DNA of 64,000 nt. Origin: Anoxybacterium sp963668245. GTDB taxonomy: Bacteria > Bacillota > Clostridia > Peptostreptococcales > Anaerovoracaceae. Made by a program: the position numbers and the translations under genes. The DNA is taken from the NCBI GenBank assembly GCA_963668245.2, contig OY764195.2, forward strand, positions 2,046,001 through 2,110,000, written 5' to 3'. Shown here piece after piece: positions 7,846-15,636 of this stretch (positions within the stretch are counted from its first letter, which is position 1; every line of letters starts with the position of its first letter). The notes below the pieces were generated by a model, which saw only the letters and a program-made list of their open reading frames with translations, was not told where the DNA came from and did no database searches.

Positions 7846-8534
7846 AATTTAGTATAATAGATCGTAAAAGAGTAATTCAATCTAATCTGCAAATGTCAGA
7901 ATCCCTTACAGTTGCTGCATTATTAGCAATTGTAGGTGGATTTTTTGACGCATATTCTTATATTGCAAGAGGGCACGTATTTGCAAATGCCCAAACAGGC
8001 AATATTGTGTTGCTTGGTTATTACGTAGCTCATGGACAGGTAGGAACAGCACTTTTATATTTTATTCCAATTTGTTCTTTTGCCGTGGGTGTATTTGTTG
8101 CTGAATTTATAAAAAGGCGGTATGGTGCCAATGAAAACTTCCATTGGCGACAGGGTATTATCATATTAGAGATTCTCTTTGTAATCGTGATTGGGCGGTT
8201 GCCCGTGGGCACATGGGATATTGTTGCAAATGCTATGATTTCTTATATTTGTGCTATGCAAGTAGAAGCGTTTCGAAAAGTAAATGGAAATGCCTATGCT
8301 TCAACTATGTGTACGGGGAATTTGCGAAGTGGAACAGAACATCTTTTTCGTTGGATTTACGACCACGATAAATCAGCTAAAGCAAAGAGCTTTCACTATA
8401 TGTTTGTGATTTTTTGTTTTATAATTGGCGCGATTGTTGGAGTGGTTCTTACAACCACATACGGAGCGAAAACCGTTACGTATTCTTGTATACTACTTGT
8501 CGCAGTTTTTTTCCTGATGTTTACACGTAAGTAG
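7842..8534 (+). CDS. YoaK/DUF1275 family membrane protein
   Basis: This 230-residue protein has about six membrane segments. Its hallmark is GGFFDAYSYIARGHVFANAQ followed by TGNIVLLG, diagnostic of the DUF1275 (YoaK) family, and a second repeat-like motif AYASTMCTGNLRSGTEHLF. The biochemical role of this family is not established. It overlaps the preceding membrane-protein gene by 4 bases (ATGA), which favours the ATG at 7842 over an upstream GTG at 7836. Confidence 0.82.
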   Translation: MKFSIIDRKRVIQSNLQMSESLTVAALLAIVGGFFDAYSYIARGHVFANAQTGNIVLLGYYVAHGQVGTALLYFIPICSFAVGVFVAEFIKRRYGANENFHWRQGIIILEILFVIVIGRLPVGTWDIVANAMISYICAMQVEAFRKVNGNAYASTMCTGNLRSGTEHLFRWIYDHDKSAKAKSFHYMFVIFCFIIGAIVGVVLTTTYGAKTVTYSCILLVAVFFLMFTRK

Positions 8535-8578
8535 AATAAAAAAAGATATGCAATTAATTTTTACTTTGGGAGGTATTT

Positions 8579-8780
8579 ATGAAACGGTATTCCTACTATC
8601 AGTATTAGAGGCATGGTCTGCAATACATTACTGGTAATCTGTATGCTTCTGATAGGTCGCTTTATTTTTCATGAAATCGTTACCTTAAAACAATTTTTGG
8701 CGTGCTTCTATGTGTTGTGGGCCTGATTATTATTAATCAAGCAGCTACTAGCGGGGATACCACAAACAATATTTGCTAAT
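8579..8780 (+). pseudogene. decayed small EamA/SMR-like transporter gene
   Basis: GGGAGG and an ATG at 8579 look like a real translation start, but that frame stops after eight codons. From 8583 another frame reads SIRGMVCNTLLVICMLLIGR then FIFHEIVTLKQF. A further shift near 8699 restores GVLLCVVGLIIINQ and a stop at 8778-8780. Together these make the last two helices of a small DMT transporter with an internal deletion and a frameshift. GMVCN and the following hydrophobic run are also found in the remnant at 3315-3467. Its tail overlaps the 3' end of the opposing gene. Confidence 0.6.
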
Positions 8781-9276
8781 TAGCAGCGCCGGCGCTTGTT
8801 GCAGCACTTGATTCTGCTGCCAGCACACAATCTATTGCTAAAGTCACAGATAATGCGATGATTTCGTCTTGTTCATTGGTAATATCAAGGGCATAACAAT
8901 CGCCAAAAGTCATCCATTCTTTATGAATCGAAACAATGGGTAGCCCTTGTGCTACGATTGAATAATCGTGGGCCATAAAGCTGCCGTTGATTTCCCAGTC
9001 AAGACCTTTGATATGATATTTTGGTTTTAAAAATGTAAATTCCTTTACAATTTCAGCTATTTGGTTGCCTTCTACATAGACGAAGAATTTTGGCATTAAA
9101 CTAAAAACCTTTTGCTGTATAAAAGCAATCTCTTGATCCAGTGTATTATAAATATGGAGCTTCTTGCCCCAAGAAAATAACTCGCCTTTTACATAATACT
9201 TATCTTCACCGTTTTCATCTTTGATTGTAAAATTGTCTGCCCAAGAAAAAACTTTTTGACGAATATATAGTTTCAT
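8776..9276 (-). CDS. LURP-one-related/YxjI family protein
   Basis: This 166-residue protein has the LOR (Tubby-like) beta-barrel pattern: MKLYIRQKVFSWADNFTIKD, GEDKYYVKGELFSWGKKLHI and the repeated EIAFIQQKVFSLMPKFFVYV. The cellular role is unknown in bacteria. The start at 9276 is favoured over one seven codons upstream because AAAGGA lies 6 bases before it. The C-terminus is Ala/Ser-rich (AAESSAATSAGAAN), which may be variable. The gene has its own consensus promoter at 9338-9366 and is divergent from the ABC-F gene. Confidence 0.75.
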   Translation of the reverse strand: MKLYIRQKVFSWADNFTIKDENGEDKYYVKGELFSWGKKLHIYNTLDQEIAFIQQKVFSLMPKFFVYVEGNQIAEIVKEFTFLKPKYHIKGLDWEINGSFMAHDYSIVAQGLPIVSIHKEWMTFGDCYALDITNEQDEIIALSVTLAIDCVLAAESSAATSAGAAN

Positions 9277-9337
9277 AAGGTATCCTTTCTCTAACAAGCT
9301 TATAAAGCATCAATATAAATGTTTGTTGTATAAAACT

Positions 9338-9366
9338 ATTATACCTTCTGGCTTTTATTTTGTAAA
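9338..9366 (-). promoter_or_regulatory. sigma-A promoter of the LURP-one gene
   Basis: On the minus strand TTTACA (9366-9361), a 17-base spacer and TATAAT (9343-9338) lie 62 bases upstream of the chosen start codon. Confidence 0.65.
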
Positions 9367-9458
9367 ATACTTGCTTTTTCATTGCGTGGTAAGGGAAGAT
9401 AGCGTAGTATTAGAGTGGGTAGTGACCTAAATTGTCATAACTAAGTGAGGAAAATAGA

Positions 9459-11294
9459 TTGATATTATTAAATGCAGATAAAATTAAAAAAAGCTATACA
9501 GAAAAGCCGCTATTGGAAGGGCTTAGTCTTAGTATTCATGAAGGGGATAAAATAGGGTTCATTGGCGTTAACGGAACTGGTAAATCCACTTTGATTAAAA
9601 TTCTTGCTGGAATGGAAGAGCCAGAAGGCGGAACTGTAATAAAAACCAAGGGCGTAAGGGTTGGGTATTTACCTCAAAATCCTAACTTTCAAAAGGAACT
9701 CAGTGTTATCGAACAGGTGATGCTTGATGTTGCAATCAATGAAAGGGATTCTAAAGAGTTTGAGTGCAAAACAATTTTAACCAAGCTTGGGATTACTGAT
9801 TTTGATCAGCCAACAGATCAGCTTTCAGGAGGACAAAAAAAGCGAGTTGCTCTTGCGAGCGTTCTTGCAAGTCCAGTAGAAATATTAATTCTGGACGAAC
9901 CAACCAATCATCTTGACAATGAAATGGCAGATTGGCTTGAAGACTTTCTTGTAAAATATAAAGGGGCAGTTTTGCTTGTAACTCATGACCGATATTTTCT
10001 AGACAGGGTGACCAATAAAATTGCAGAGCTGGATAAAGGGACTATCTTTACTTATGATGGAAACTATTCGACCTATCTGGAACTGAAACTGGCACGAGAA
10101 GAAAGCATTCTTGCCAGCGAAAGAAAACGTGCGACTTTGTACCGATCTGAACTAGAATGGATTCGTCGTGGTGCAAGAGCAAGAAGCACAAAAGCCAAAT
10201 CGCGTATTGAACGATTTGAAGAATTGAAAAAAACAAAATTGGAGCAAAGCAATGAAAAGCTGGAGCTGCAAGCAATTAGCACAAGACTGGGCAAAAAGGT
10301 AATCGAAATTAGAAACCTAAGTAAGGCATATGGAGATAAAAACTTACTTTCACAATTTGAATACACAGTACTTCGAAATGATAGAATCGGGATTATAGGG
10401 CCAAATGGTTATGGAAAATCAACATTACTGAAGATGATTATGGGAACTGTTTTACCAGATACCGGAACCATTGAAATTGGTGATACGGTGAAAATCGGAT
10501 ATTTCTCACAAGAAAATGAAGAAATGGATCTCTCCCTTCGGGTGATTGAGTTTATTCAGAGAATCGCATATCAAGTAACCACTTCAGAAGGTACATTTAG
10601 TGCGTCACAAATGCTAGAACGATTTCTTTTCCCCTCATCTATGCATTCTGCAACCATAGGCAGGCTATCGGGGGGAGAGAGAAAAAGGCTTTCTCTGCTT
10701 CGTGTGCTTATGGAAGCGCCAAATGTCCTGCTTTTTGATGAACCGACAAATGACCTGGATATTCAGACACTATCCGTCTTAGAAGAATATTTGGATTCGT
10801 TTCCAGGGGCAGTTGTGGTGATCTCCCATGATAGATATTTTTTGGATCGGGTGGTATATCGAATCTTTGCATTAGAAGGAAACGGAATTTTGGGTCATTA
10901 TCCAGGTGGATACACAGATTATTTAGAAATCTGCAAATTTGAAGAGCAAGAAAAGCGAAAAGATCAAAAAGAAAAAACCCAAAAGGATGATAAAAAAAAT
11001 CTAAATCAGAATCCAGATGCAGATTGTATGGAATCTGGCAGGACAAAGAATACAAAGCTAAAATTTACTTTTAAGGAACAACGAGAGTTTGACACCATTG
11101 ATGATGACATTGCAAATCTGGAACAACAAATCAACGATCTTTCAGCGCTGATGGAGAAAGAGACTTCTGATTATGGGAAAGTGCAGGAATTGTTTGGGAA
11201 AAAGCAAGAAATCGAAGAGGAACTAGCAATAAAAATGGAGCGTTGGGTTTATTTGAATGATTTGGCAGAACGGATTGAAGCGGAAAAGGAATAA
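9459..11294 (+). CDS. ABC-F family ATPase (Uup-like)
   Basis: This 611-residue protein has two ABC domains and no membrane segment. Domain 1 has Walker A GVNGTGKST, signature LSGGQKKR and Walker B ILILDEPTNHLD. Domain 2 has GPNGYGKST, LSGGERKR and LLFDEPTNDLD. They are joined by a charged linker (LAREESILASERKRATLYRS), and a C-terminal coiled coil (about 520-611) is typical of Uup. ABC-F proteins act on ribosomes, for stalled-translation rescue or antibiotic protection. The C-terminal coil favours Uup over the resistance subtypes, though resistance cannot be excluded. Translation starts at TTG, eight bases after GTGAGG. Confidence 0.9.
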   Translation: MILLNADKIKKSYTEKPLLEGLSLSIHEGDKIGFIGVNGTGKSTLIKILAGMEEPEGGTVIKTKGVRVGYLPQNPNFQKELSVIEQVMLDVAINERDSKEFECKTILTKLGITDFDQPTDQLSGGQKKRVALASVLASPVEILILDEPTNHLDNEMADWLEDFLVKYKGAVLLVTHDRYFLDRVTNKIAELDKGTIFTYDGNYSTYLELKLAREESILASERKRATLYRSELEWIRRGARARSTKAKSRIERFEELKKTKLEQSNEKLELQAISTRLGKKVIEIRNLSKAYGDKNLLSQFEYTVLRNDRIGIIGPNGYGKSTLLKMIMGTVLPDTGTIEIGDTVKIGYFSQENEEMDLSLRVIEFIQRIAYQVTTSEGTFSASQMLERFLFPSSMHSATIGRLSGGERKRLSLLRVLMEAPNVLLFDEPTNDLDIQTLSVLEEYLDSFPGAVVVISHDRYFLDRVVYRIFALEGNGILGHYPGGYTDYLEICKFEEQEKRKDQKEKTQKDDKKNLNQNPDADCMESGRTKNTKLKFTFKEQREFDTIDDDIANLEQQINDLSALMEKETSDYGKVQELFGKKQEIEEELAIKMERWVYLNDLAERIEAEKE

Positions 11295-11329
11295 CTTGTT
11301 TTTGATGATAAAACATTTGGAGGGGTTCG

Positions 11330-11536
11330 ATGAAAAAGACAAAGAGACGTTTTCCGTATTTTTCTTTTTGCATTATGCTATTCATGCATTTGATAGGGAT
11401 TGGGCTTTCCATCGCCTTTTGCTTTGAATTAGAAAAAATGACCCCTGGATTTCCTTTGAAATTGCTGCCATTTCTTTTGCCTATTATTGCAATCTCTTAT
11501 GCAGCTTTTGATATGTACCATCGTTTTAAGGATTAA
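11330..11536 (+). CDS. small hypothetical membrane protein
   Basis: This is a 68-residue protein of unknown family. A basic N-terminus (MKKTKRRF) precedes two hydrophobic segments (FSFCIMLFMHLIGIGLSIAF and LKLLPFLLPIIAISYAAF). GGAGGGG lies just before the ATG and supports real translation. It follows the ABC-F gene by 35 bases and is followed by a terminator-like hairpin, so it probably ends that transcript. Confidence 0.65.
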   Translation: MKKTKRRFPYFSFCIMLFMHLIGIGLSIAFCFELEKMTPGFPLKLLPFLLPIIAISYAAFDMYHRFKD

Positions 11537-11552
11537 TTGTACATCTAAATCA

Positions 11553-11595
11553 TGCTTCATTTTCATTTGTCTGAATTCATGAAGCAGATATTTTT
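11553..11595 (+). terminator. probable rho-independent terminator
   Basis: A perfect 8-bp stem, TGCTTCAT (11553-11560) with ATGAAGCA (11579-11586), has an 18-base loop and is followed by GATATTTTT. The long loop and short gap before the Ts make it a moderate terminator for the ABC-F transcript. Confidence 0.5.
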
Positions 11596-11691
11596 CACTT
11601 CTATATTGTAATTCTATTCATTTCACCGTACAATTTAAGTGATAAAAAATCATTTGATTTTTGCAATAATTTATTGAAATATGAGGTCCTT

Positions 11692-12279
11692 ATGAGAATT
11701 ATAATTGTTGAAGATGAACCAATTACGCGTGTTGATTTAAAGTATATGTTGGAAGATGCTGGGTATGAGGTAATCGGAGAAGGCTCTGACGGTTTTGATG
11801 CCATTGCTCTGTGTAAAAAAATGAATCCTGATTTACTCTTAATGGATATCAATATGCCTAATCTAAATGGTATTGCAGCCGCAAAAGTGATACGAAAAGA
11901 AAAATCAGCAAGATCTATTGTTTTTCTAACAGCTTATTCTGATAAAGAATTTATTGACGAGGCGAAGAATATTGGAGCATCTGGCTACTTATCGAAACCT
12001 ATTTCTGAAAAGAATTTGATTCCGACACTGGAAATAGCATATGCAAAAGTAAAAGAAACTGAGAAGTTAGAATTTGAAGCAGAGGTGTTAACAAAAAAAT
12101 TAGAGGATAGAAAATATATTGAAAAATGTAAAGGCATCATTATGGCATCAAAGGGAATCAGTGAAGAAGCGGCTTATCGCCATCTGAGGTCCCTTAGCAT
12201 GGACAAATGTTGCTCAATGCGTTTTTTGTGTGAAACGATGCTTCAATCTGGTGATTATAATTATGGTGTGAAAAGATAA
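11692..12279 (+). CDS. ANTAR-domain response regulator (EutV/AmiR-like antiterminator)
   Basis: This 195-residue protein has a receiver domain (residues 1-120) with acidic residues Glu7-Asp8, phosphoacceptor Asp52 in LLLMDINMPN, Thr in LTAYS and Lys in LSKPIS. A short coiled linker leads to an ANTAR domain (about 135-190: YIEKCKGIIMASKGISEEAA then YRHLRSLSMDK). ANTAR proteins bind leader RNA and prevent termination when active. The start at ATG 11692 behind GAGG is favoured over a TTG at 11674. The gene overlaps its partner kinase by one base. A matching RNA target lies just downstream of the kinase at 13842-13915. Confidence 0.92.
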   Translation: MRIIIVEDEPITRVDLKYMLEDAGYEVIGEGSDGFDAIALCKKMNPDLLLMDINMPNLNGIAAAKVIRKEKSARSIVFLTAYSDKEFIDEAKNIGASGYLSKPISEKNLIPTLEIAYAKVKETEKLEFEAEVLTKKLEDRKYIEKCKGIIMASKGISEEAAYRHLRSLSMDKCCSMRFLCETMLQSGDYNYGVKR

Positions 12280-13745
12280 TGAAGAAAACTGCAAATACAT
12301 CTATCAATCGCGACTATATCACACGTATGTGTCATGATTATACACTATTAAGCAACGAAGAAATTGAGACCATTGTTGAATTTTCAAAGATGCTCCCATA
12401 TTTCAGCAGGGCAACAGACTTTGATTCATATATTGATATTAAGATTCACAATGAAGAAAAAGCGCTTATCATTGCAGAATCATTTACAAAAAATTCTCCC
12501 TACGCAAATGTGACATTTTTGGGGTATGAGGTACTCCGGTCAAACGAACCAGCTATTTTCAGATCCTTGGAACTGGGTGAAGATACCCATGATATGATTG
12601 GGATCAGCTATGGGAAAGATGGAAGTGAAATTTTAGCGAAGCAAACAGTTATCCCAATATTTCATGAAGAAAAGGCGGTAGCGGTGCTTTTGCTTGAAAA
12701 GCAATTAAGTGCGCAACCAATAGAAACGGTGAGAGAAAAAAAACAGACCTATGAAGATGCGGAATTATTGGAAACAATGTTATCTATTTTAGGTTTTTGT
12801 AGTGCAGATGAAAGTTTACAAATTAGGGAAGGCGTGCTTGCATTTGATGAGGATGGATATTTAGTCTATTACAATAGCTTTGCAGATGCGATTTATAAGG
12901 GTCTTGGATATCGCTCAATTGATTCGTTGCACTATGATAGTCTTAATTTTTCAAGGATGCATTTTGAAGATTTAATGTATTCTCGTATGAATATGGCATC
13001 AGATGGCGAACAAGAAATTTTAAGTAATGAAGAAAAGGTATCCATTGGCAATAAGTCATTTAAAATCCGTGTGGTATCTACAAAGTATCAGCCAATTAAG
13101 ATTTTAGTATTTATTGATGATATCACAGAGATAATAAAATATGAAAATGAAATCAATAATTATTTGGTTACCTATCGAGAAATTCACCATAGAATTAAAA
13201 ATAACCTTCAGACAGTGGCATCTTTGCTAAGGCTCCAAGGCCGTGTATGTGAAGATCCTGAAGCTCGTATTATTTTGTCAGAGAGCATTAATCGAATTTT
13301 AAGTATTGCGGTTACACATGATTTGTTATCTAAAAAAAATGGAAATCAAGCATCCATATTAGAGGTGTTTGAGTCTCTCACAAAAGGGATTATTCGCCCA
13401 AATGAACCGTCTGTTGATATTGTAGTGGGCGGGGACGATTTCTATTTGGATAGTGAAAAATCTGCGGTTGTAGCTTTGGTTGTAAATGAATTATTACAGA
13501 ATTCTATGAAGTATGCTTTTCAGGGAAAATCAAATGGAAAAGTCGAGCTTAATTCGTTGAGTAATGGTGAAATAAGAGTAATTGATGTCATTGACAATGG
13601 AGTGGGTTATAACCCAGATTCAGTAAAAAAAGACAGCTTGGGACTCATGATTGTAAGAACTTATGTTGAAGAAAAACTTTCTGGAAGATTGGTCATAAAA
13701 TCTGGCTGTAGTGGTACGAAAACATCTTTTGCTTTCAAACCATAG
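12279..13745 (+). CDS. sensor histidine kinase, HisKA_2 type (EutW/PdtaS-like)
   Basis: This 488-residue soluble kinase has residues about 15-155 resembling the H_kinase_N GAF-like sensor of EutW/PdtaS (FSKMLPYFSRATDFDSYIDI). A PAS-like domain follows (about 180-290, EGVLAFDEDGYLVYYNSFAD). The HisKA_2 dimerisation helix is EIHHRIKNNLQTVASLLRLQ, with the phosphoacceptor in His303/His304. A HATPase domain closes the protein (NELLQNSMKYAF, DNGVGYNP, SLGLMIVRTYVEEKLSG). There is no transmembrane segment, so the signal is cytoplasmic. Its start shares a base with the stop of the ANTAR regulator, marking a cognate pair. The ligand is unknown; no ethanolamine genes are nearby. Confidence 0.9.
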   Translation: MKKTANTSINRDYITRMCHDYTLLSNEEIETIVEFSKMLPYFSRATDFDSYIDIKIHNEEKALIIAESFTKNSPYANVTFLGYEVLRSNEPAIFRSLELGEDTHDMIGISYGKDGSEILAKQTVIPIFHEEKAVAVLLLEKQLSAQPIETVREKKQTYEDAELLETMLSILGFCSADESLQIREGVLAFDEDGYLVYYNSFADAIYKGLGYRSIDSLHYDSLNFSRMHFEDLMYSRMNMASDGEQEILSNEEKVSIGNKSFKIRVVSTKYQPIKILVFIDDITEIIKYENEINNYLVTYREIHHRIKNNLQTVASLLRLQGRVCEDPEARIILSESINRILSIAVTHDLLSKKNGNQASILEVFESLTKGIIRPNEPSVDIVVGGDDFYLDSEKSAVVALVVNELLQNSMKYAFQGKSNGKVELNSLSNGEIRVIDVIDNGVGYNPDSVKKDSLGLMIVRTYVEEKLSGRLVIKSGCSGTKTSFAFKP

Positions 13746-13794
13746 GACTGATTATAATGTATTTAGATGTGTCAAGAATATTATCAAGATAGGC

Positions 13795-13823
13795 TTGACA
13801 AATCAGATTTTTTTTACTATGAT
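13795..13823 (+). promoter_or_regulatory. consensus sigma-A promoter of the Enzyme I-like gene
   Basis: A perfect TTGACA (13795-13800), an exactly 17-base spacer and TATGAT (13818-13823) lie between the kinase and the Enzyme I-like gene. The predicted transcript starts near 13830, a few bases before the first leader hairpin. The -35 also lies in the right arm of a TGTCAAG/CTTGACA inverted repeat (13770-13800), which could be an operator or a weak stop for the kinase transcript. Confidence 0.75.
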
Positions 13824-13841
13824 TTCATTGGAATTAAATAT

Positions 13842-13915
13842 AAGTGCAACGGCGTACTTTATAAAGCGATGAAGCTTTTATGGCATCGAGAACGATGTCA
13901 TAAAAGCTTTTTTTT
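13842..13915 (+). promoter_or_regulatory. ANTAR-type antitermination leader: dual hexaloop hairpins overlapping a terminator
   Basis: Hairpin P1 is AAGTGC (13842-13847), loop AACGGC (13848-13853) and GTACTT (13854-13859). Its six-base loop has A at position 1 and G at position 4, the published ANTAR-RNA signature. One base later, P2 is AAAGC (13863-13867), loop GATGAA (13868-13873) and GCTTT (13874-13878), extendable by two pairs past a bulged T. Its loop keeps G4 but has G at position 1. The 3' arm of P2 is also the 5' arm of a long terminator, 13872-13888 with 13893-13909 around an AGAA loop, followed by eight Ts. P2 and the terminator are mutually exclusive, as in known ANTAR switches. Confidence 0.75.
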
Positions 13916-13975
13916 GTTTCATAAGCTTTACTTTATAAACGAGTATATTATAGTGATTGGATTAGGAGATTCGTA

Positions 13976-15214
13976 ATGGAAATAACACGGAATTATGATG
14001 TTGAAAAAGAGTATAGGAAATTAAATAATGCTGTCGCAAAAACAAGGATTCAATTAAAGGAGATAAAGAATAATGCAATCGCGATTGGCACAAATGAATC
14101 GGATCTTTTCGAATCACAGCTTGTTATTTTAAAAGGACATAAGTATTTAGAGGCAATCAAAGCGGAAATAAAGAATCAACATATTACTGCAATACAGGCA
14201 ACAAAGAACGTTGCCAAAAAGTTTCATTATGTTTTTAGTAGTTTTGATCATGATGATATTAGAGAAAAAATTGTTACACTGAAAGATTTGAACGAACGAT
14301 TGGTTCATAATTTAAAAGTGGAAGATTATGCGGATATCATACAGGAACAAGTGGAATTTGATGGAAAAATAGTCCGAATCACCGGAAATGTCAAGAAGCA
14401 TACGGATGTTCATCAAGTAATTCTCAATGGTGGTGATGGTGTAGGGCTGTTCAGAACTGAGTTTTTATACAAAAATAGAGAGACAGAGCCTTCTGAACAA
14501 GAGCAATTTGAATGTTATAAATATGTGCTTCAGTATTGTAACAATAATCCGGTTGTTATTCGAACCATAGATATTGGCGGGGATGTTCCATTACCTTATT
14601 CGGATATCCCTACTAGAAATAATCATCTTTTGGGTTATTTGGGAGTACAACTAAGAAAAAACTCGAGATCATTGTTTAAAACACAAGTAAAAGCCTTGCT
14701 TCGAGCATCCTTTTTTGGGAATTTGCAGGTTGCTTTTCCAATGGTAACTGAAAGAGGCGATTATGAAGATATTATGGAAATTGTAGAAGAGTGCAAAAAT
14801 GAATTAATAAATGATGGAATGGATTACTCTAATACGATCCAATGGGGGGTTATGATTGAAACTCCGGCAGCTGCTTTGTTTACACAAGAAATGGCAGAGT
14901 TTGCTGATTTCTTTTGTATCGGAATCAATGATTTGACCAAGCATGCTTTAGCAATTGATATCATGCAGAGTGACGATTTCTGTTTTGAAAAATTACTGCA
15001 TCCAGCTGTTTTGGAATTGGTGAGAGTTTCTGTTACAGGTGCTCATAAATGTGGTAAGTGGATAGGAATGTGTGGAGACTTACAAGGAGATAGCGAGAAA
15101 TTTGAATTTTTTGTAAAGCTAGGATTAGACGGATTTTCTGTGAATCCAACTACGATTTCGGATGCAAAAAAAGGCATTCATAGAATGATAAAAGAATTAA
15201 ATAAGTCGAAATAA
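13976..15214 (+). CDS. PTS Enzyme I-like PEP-binding protein lacking the phosphohistidine domain
   Basis: This 412-residue homologue of PtsI compares with about 570 residues for the full enzyme. Residues about 5-125 match the N-terminal HPr-binding helical domain (ESQLVILKGHKYLEAI, LKDLNERLVHNL). Residues about 145-410 match the PEP-binding barrel: DGVGLFRTEFLY, VIRTIDIGGD, GVMIETPAAA, FFCIGINDLTKHAL and the catalytic Cys in GMCGDLQGD. The swivelling domain between them, with its GG-x-TSH-x-AI motif and active-site His, is absent; the two parts join at about residues 127-145. Canonical phosphotransfer to HPr is therefore not expected. AGGAG precedes the ATG. The gene follows an ANTAR-type leader and the matching two-component pair. 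Confidence 0.85.
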   Translation: MEITRNYDVEKEYRKLNNAVAKTRIQLKEIKNNAIAIGTNESDLFESQLVILKGHKYLEAIKAEIKNQHITAIQATKNVAKKFHYVFSSFDHDDIREKIVTLKDLNERLVHNLKVEDYADIIQEQVEFDGKIVRITGNVKKHTDVHQVILNGGDGVGLFRTEFLYKNRETEPSEQEQFECYKYVLQYCNNNPVVIRTIDIGGDVPLPYSDIPTRNNHLLGYLGVQLRKNSRSLFKTQVKALLRASFFGNLQVAFPMVTERGDYEDIMEIVEECKNELINDGMDYSNTIQWGVMIETPAAALFTQEMAEFADFFCIGINDLTKHALAIDIMQSDDFCFEKLLHPAVLELVRVSVTGAHKCGKWIGMCGDLQGDSEKFEFFVKLGLDGFSVNPTTISDAKKGIHRMIKELNKSK

Positions 15215-15292
15215 ATATACAGCTTAAATGAAATAGTATAAAATAAGGAAAACAATACGTTGATTTGAGTGCAAATGTGATGGAGGTGACCG

Positions 15293-15562
15293 ATGGGTAC
15301 AAAAAAGTTTATGGAAAAGTGGGAACAGAAGAGAGAAATTGGAAAAAAGAAGTATATGTTGCAATGGAGCATATACTATGTCATTGGCATTTTCTTTTGT
15401 TTTGGCTCTTCTTGGCTGTTTTGGACGGGTTTTCAATTTAAACTTTATGATTTATTCTTGATTGGTATTCTCTATCTCATGATACTATTTATGTCAGCTC
15501 ATAGTTGGAACGAGAAAGAGGATAAGTATTTAAAGCTGCTTCAAGTTGTGAATAATGACTAA
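15293..15562 (+). CDS. small hypothetical membrane protein
   Basis: This is an 89-residue protein of unknown family. A charged N-terminus (about residues 1-22, rich in Lys/Glu) is followed by two hydrophobic segments (SIYYVIGIFFCFGSSWLFW and LYDLFLIGILYLMILFMSA) and a charged tail. GGAGGTG lies 6 bases before the ATG, a strong translation signal. It sits between the Enzyme I-like gene and a rhodanese lipoprotein gene; whether it belongs with either is unclear. Confidence 0.65.
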   Translation: MGTKKFMEKWEQKREIGKKKYMLQWSIYYVIGIFFCFGSSWLFWTGFQFKLYDLFLIGILYLMILFMSAHSWNEKEDKYLKLLQVVNND

Positions 15563-15636
15563 TCGTTATGTGACTGTATCACGTTATTTTTCTTTTGAAC
15601 CAGTTACAATGAAAGAAAAAATAGTAAAAAGGAGTG

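Noticed and set aside
13767..13976. 69-codon open frame between the kinase and the Enzyme I-like gene
   Set aside because: It runs through the promoter, both leader hairpins and the terminator, has no ribosome-binding site, and encodes no recognisable pattern. The RNA structure explains the sequence.
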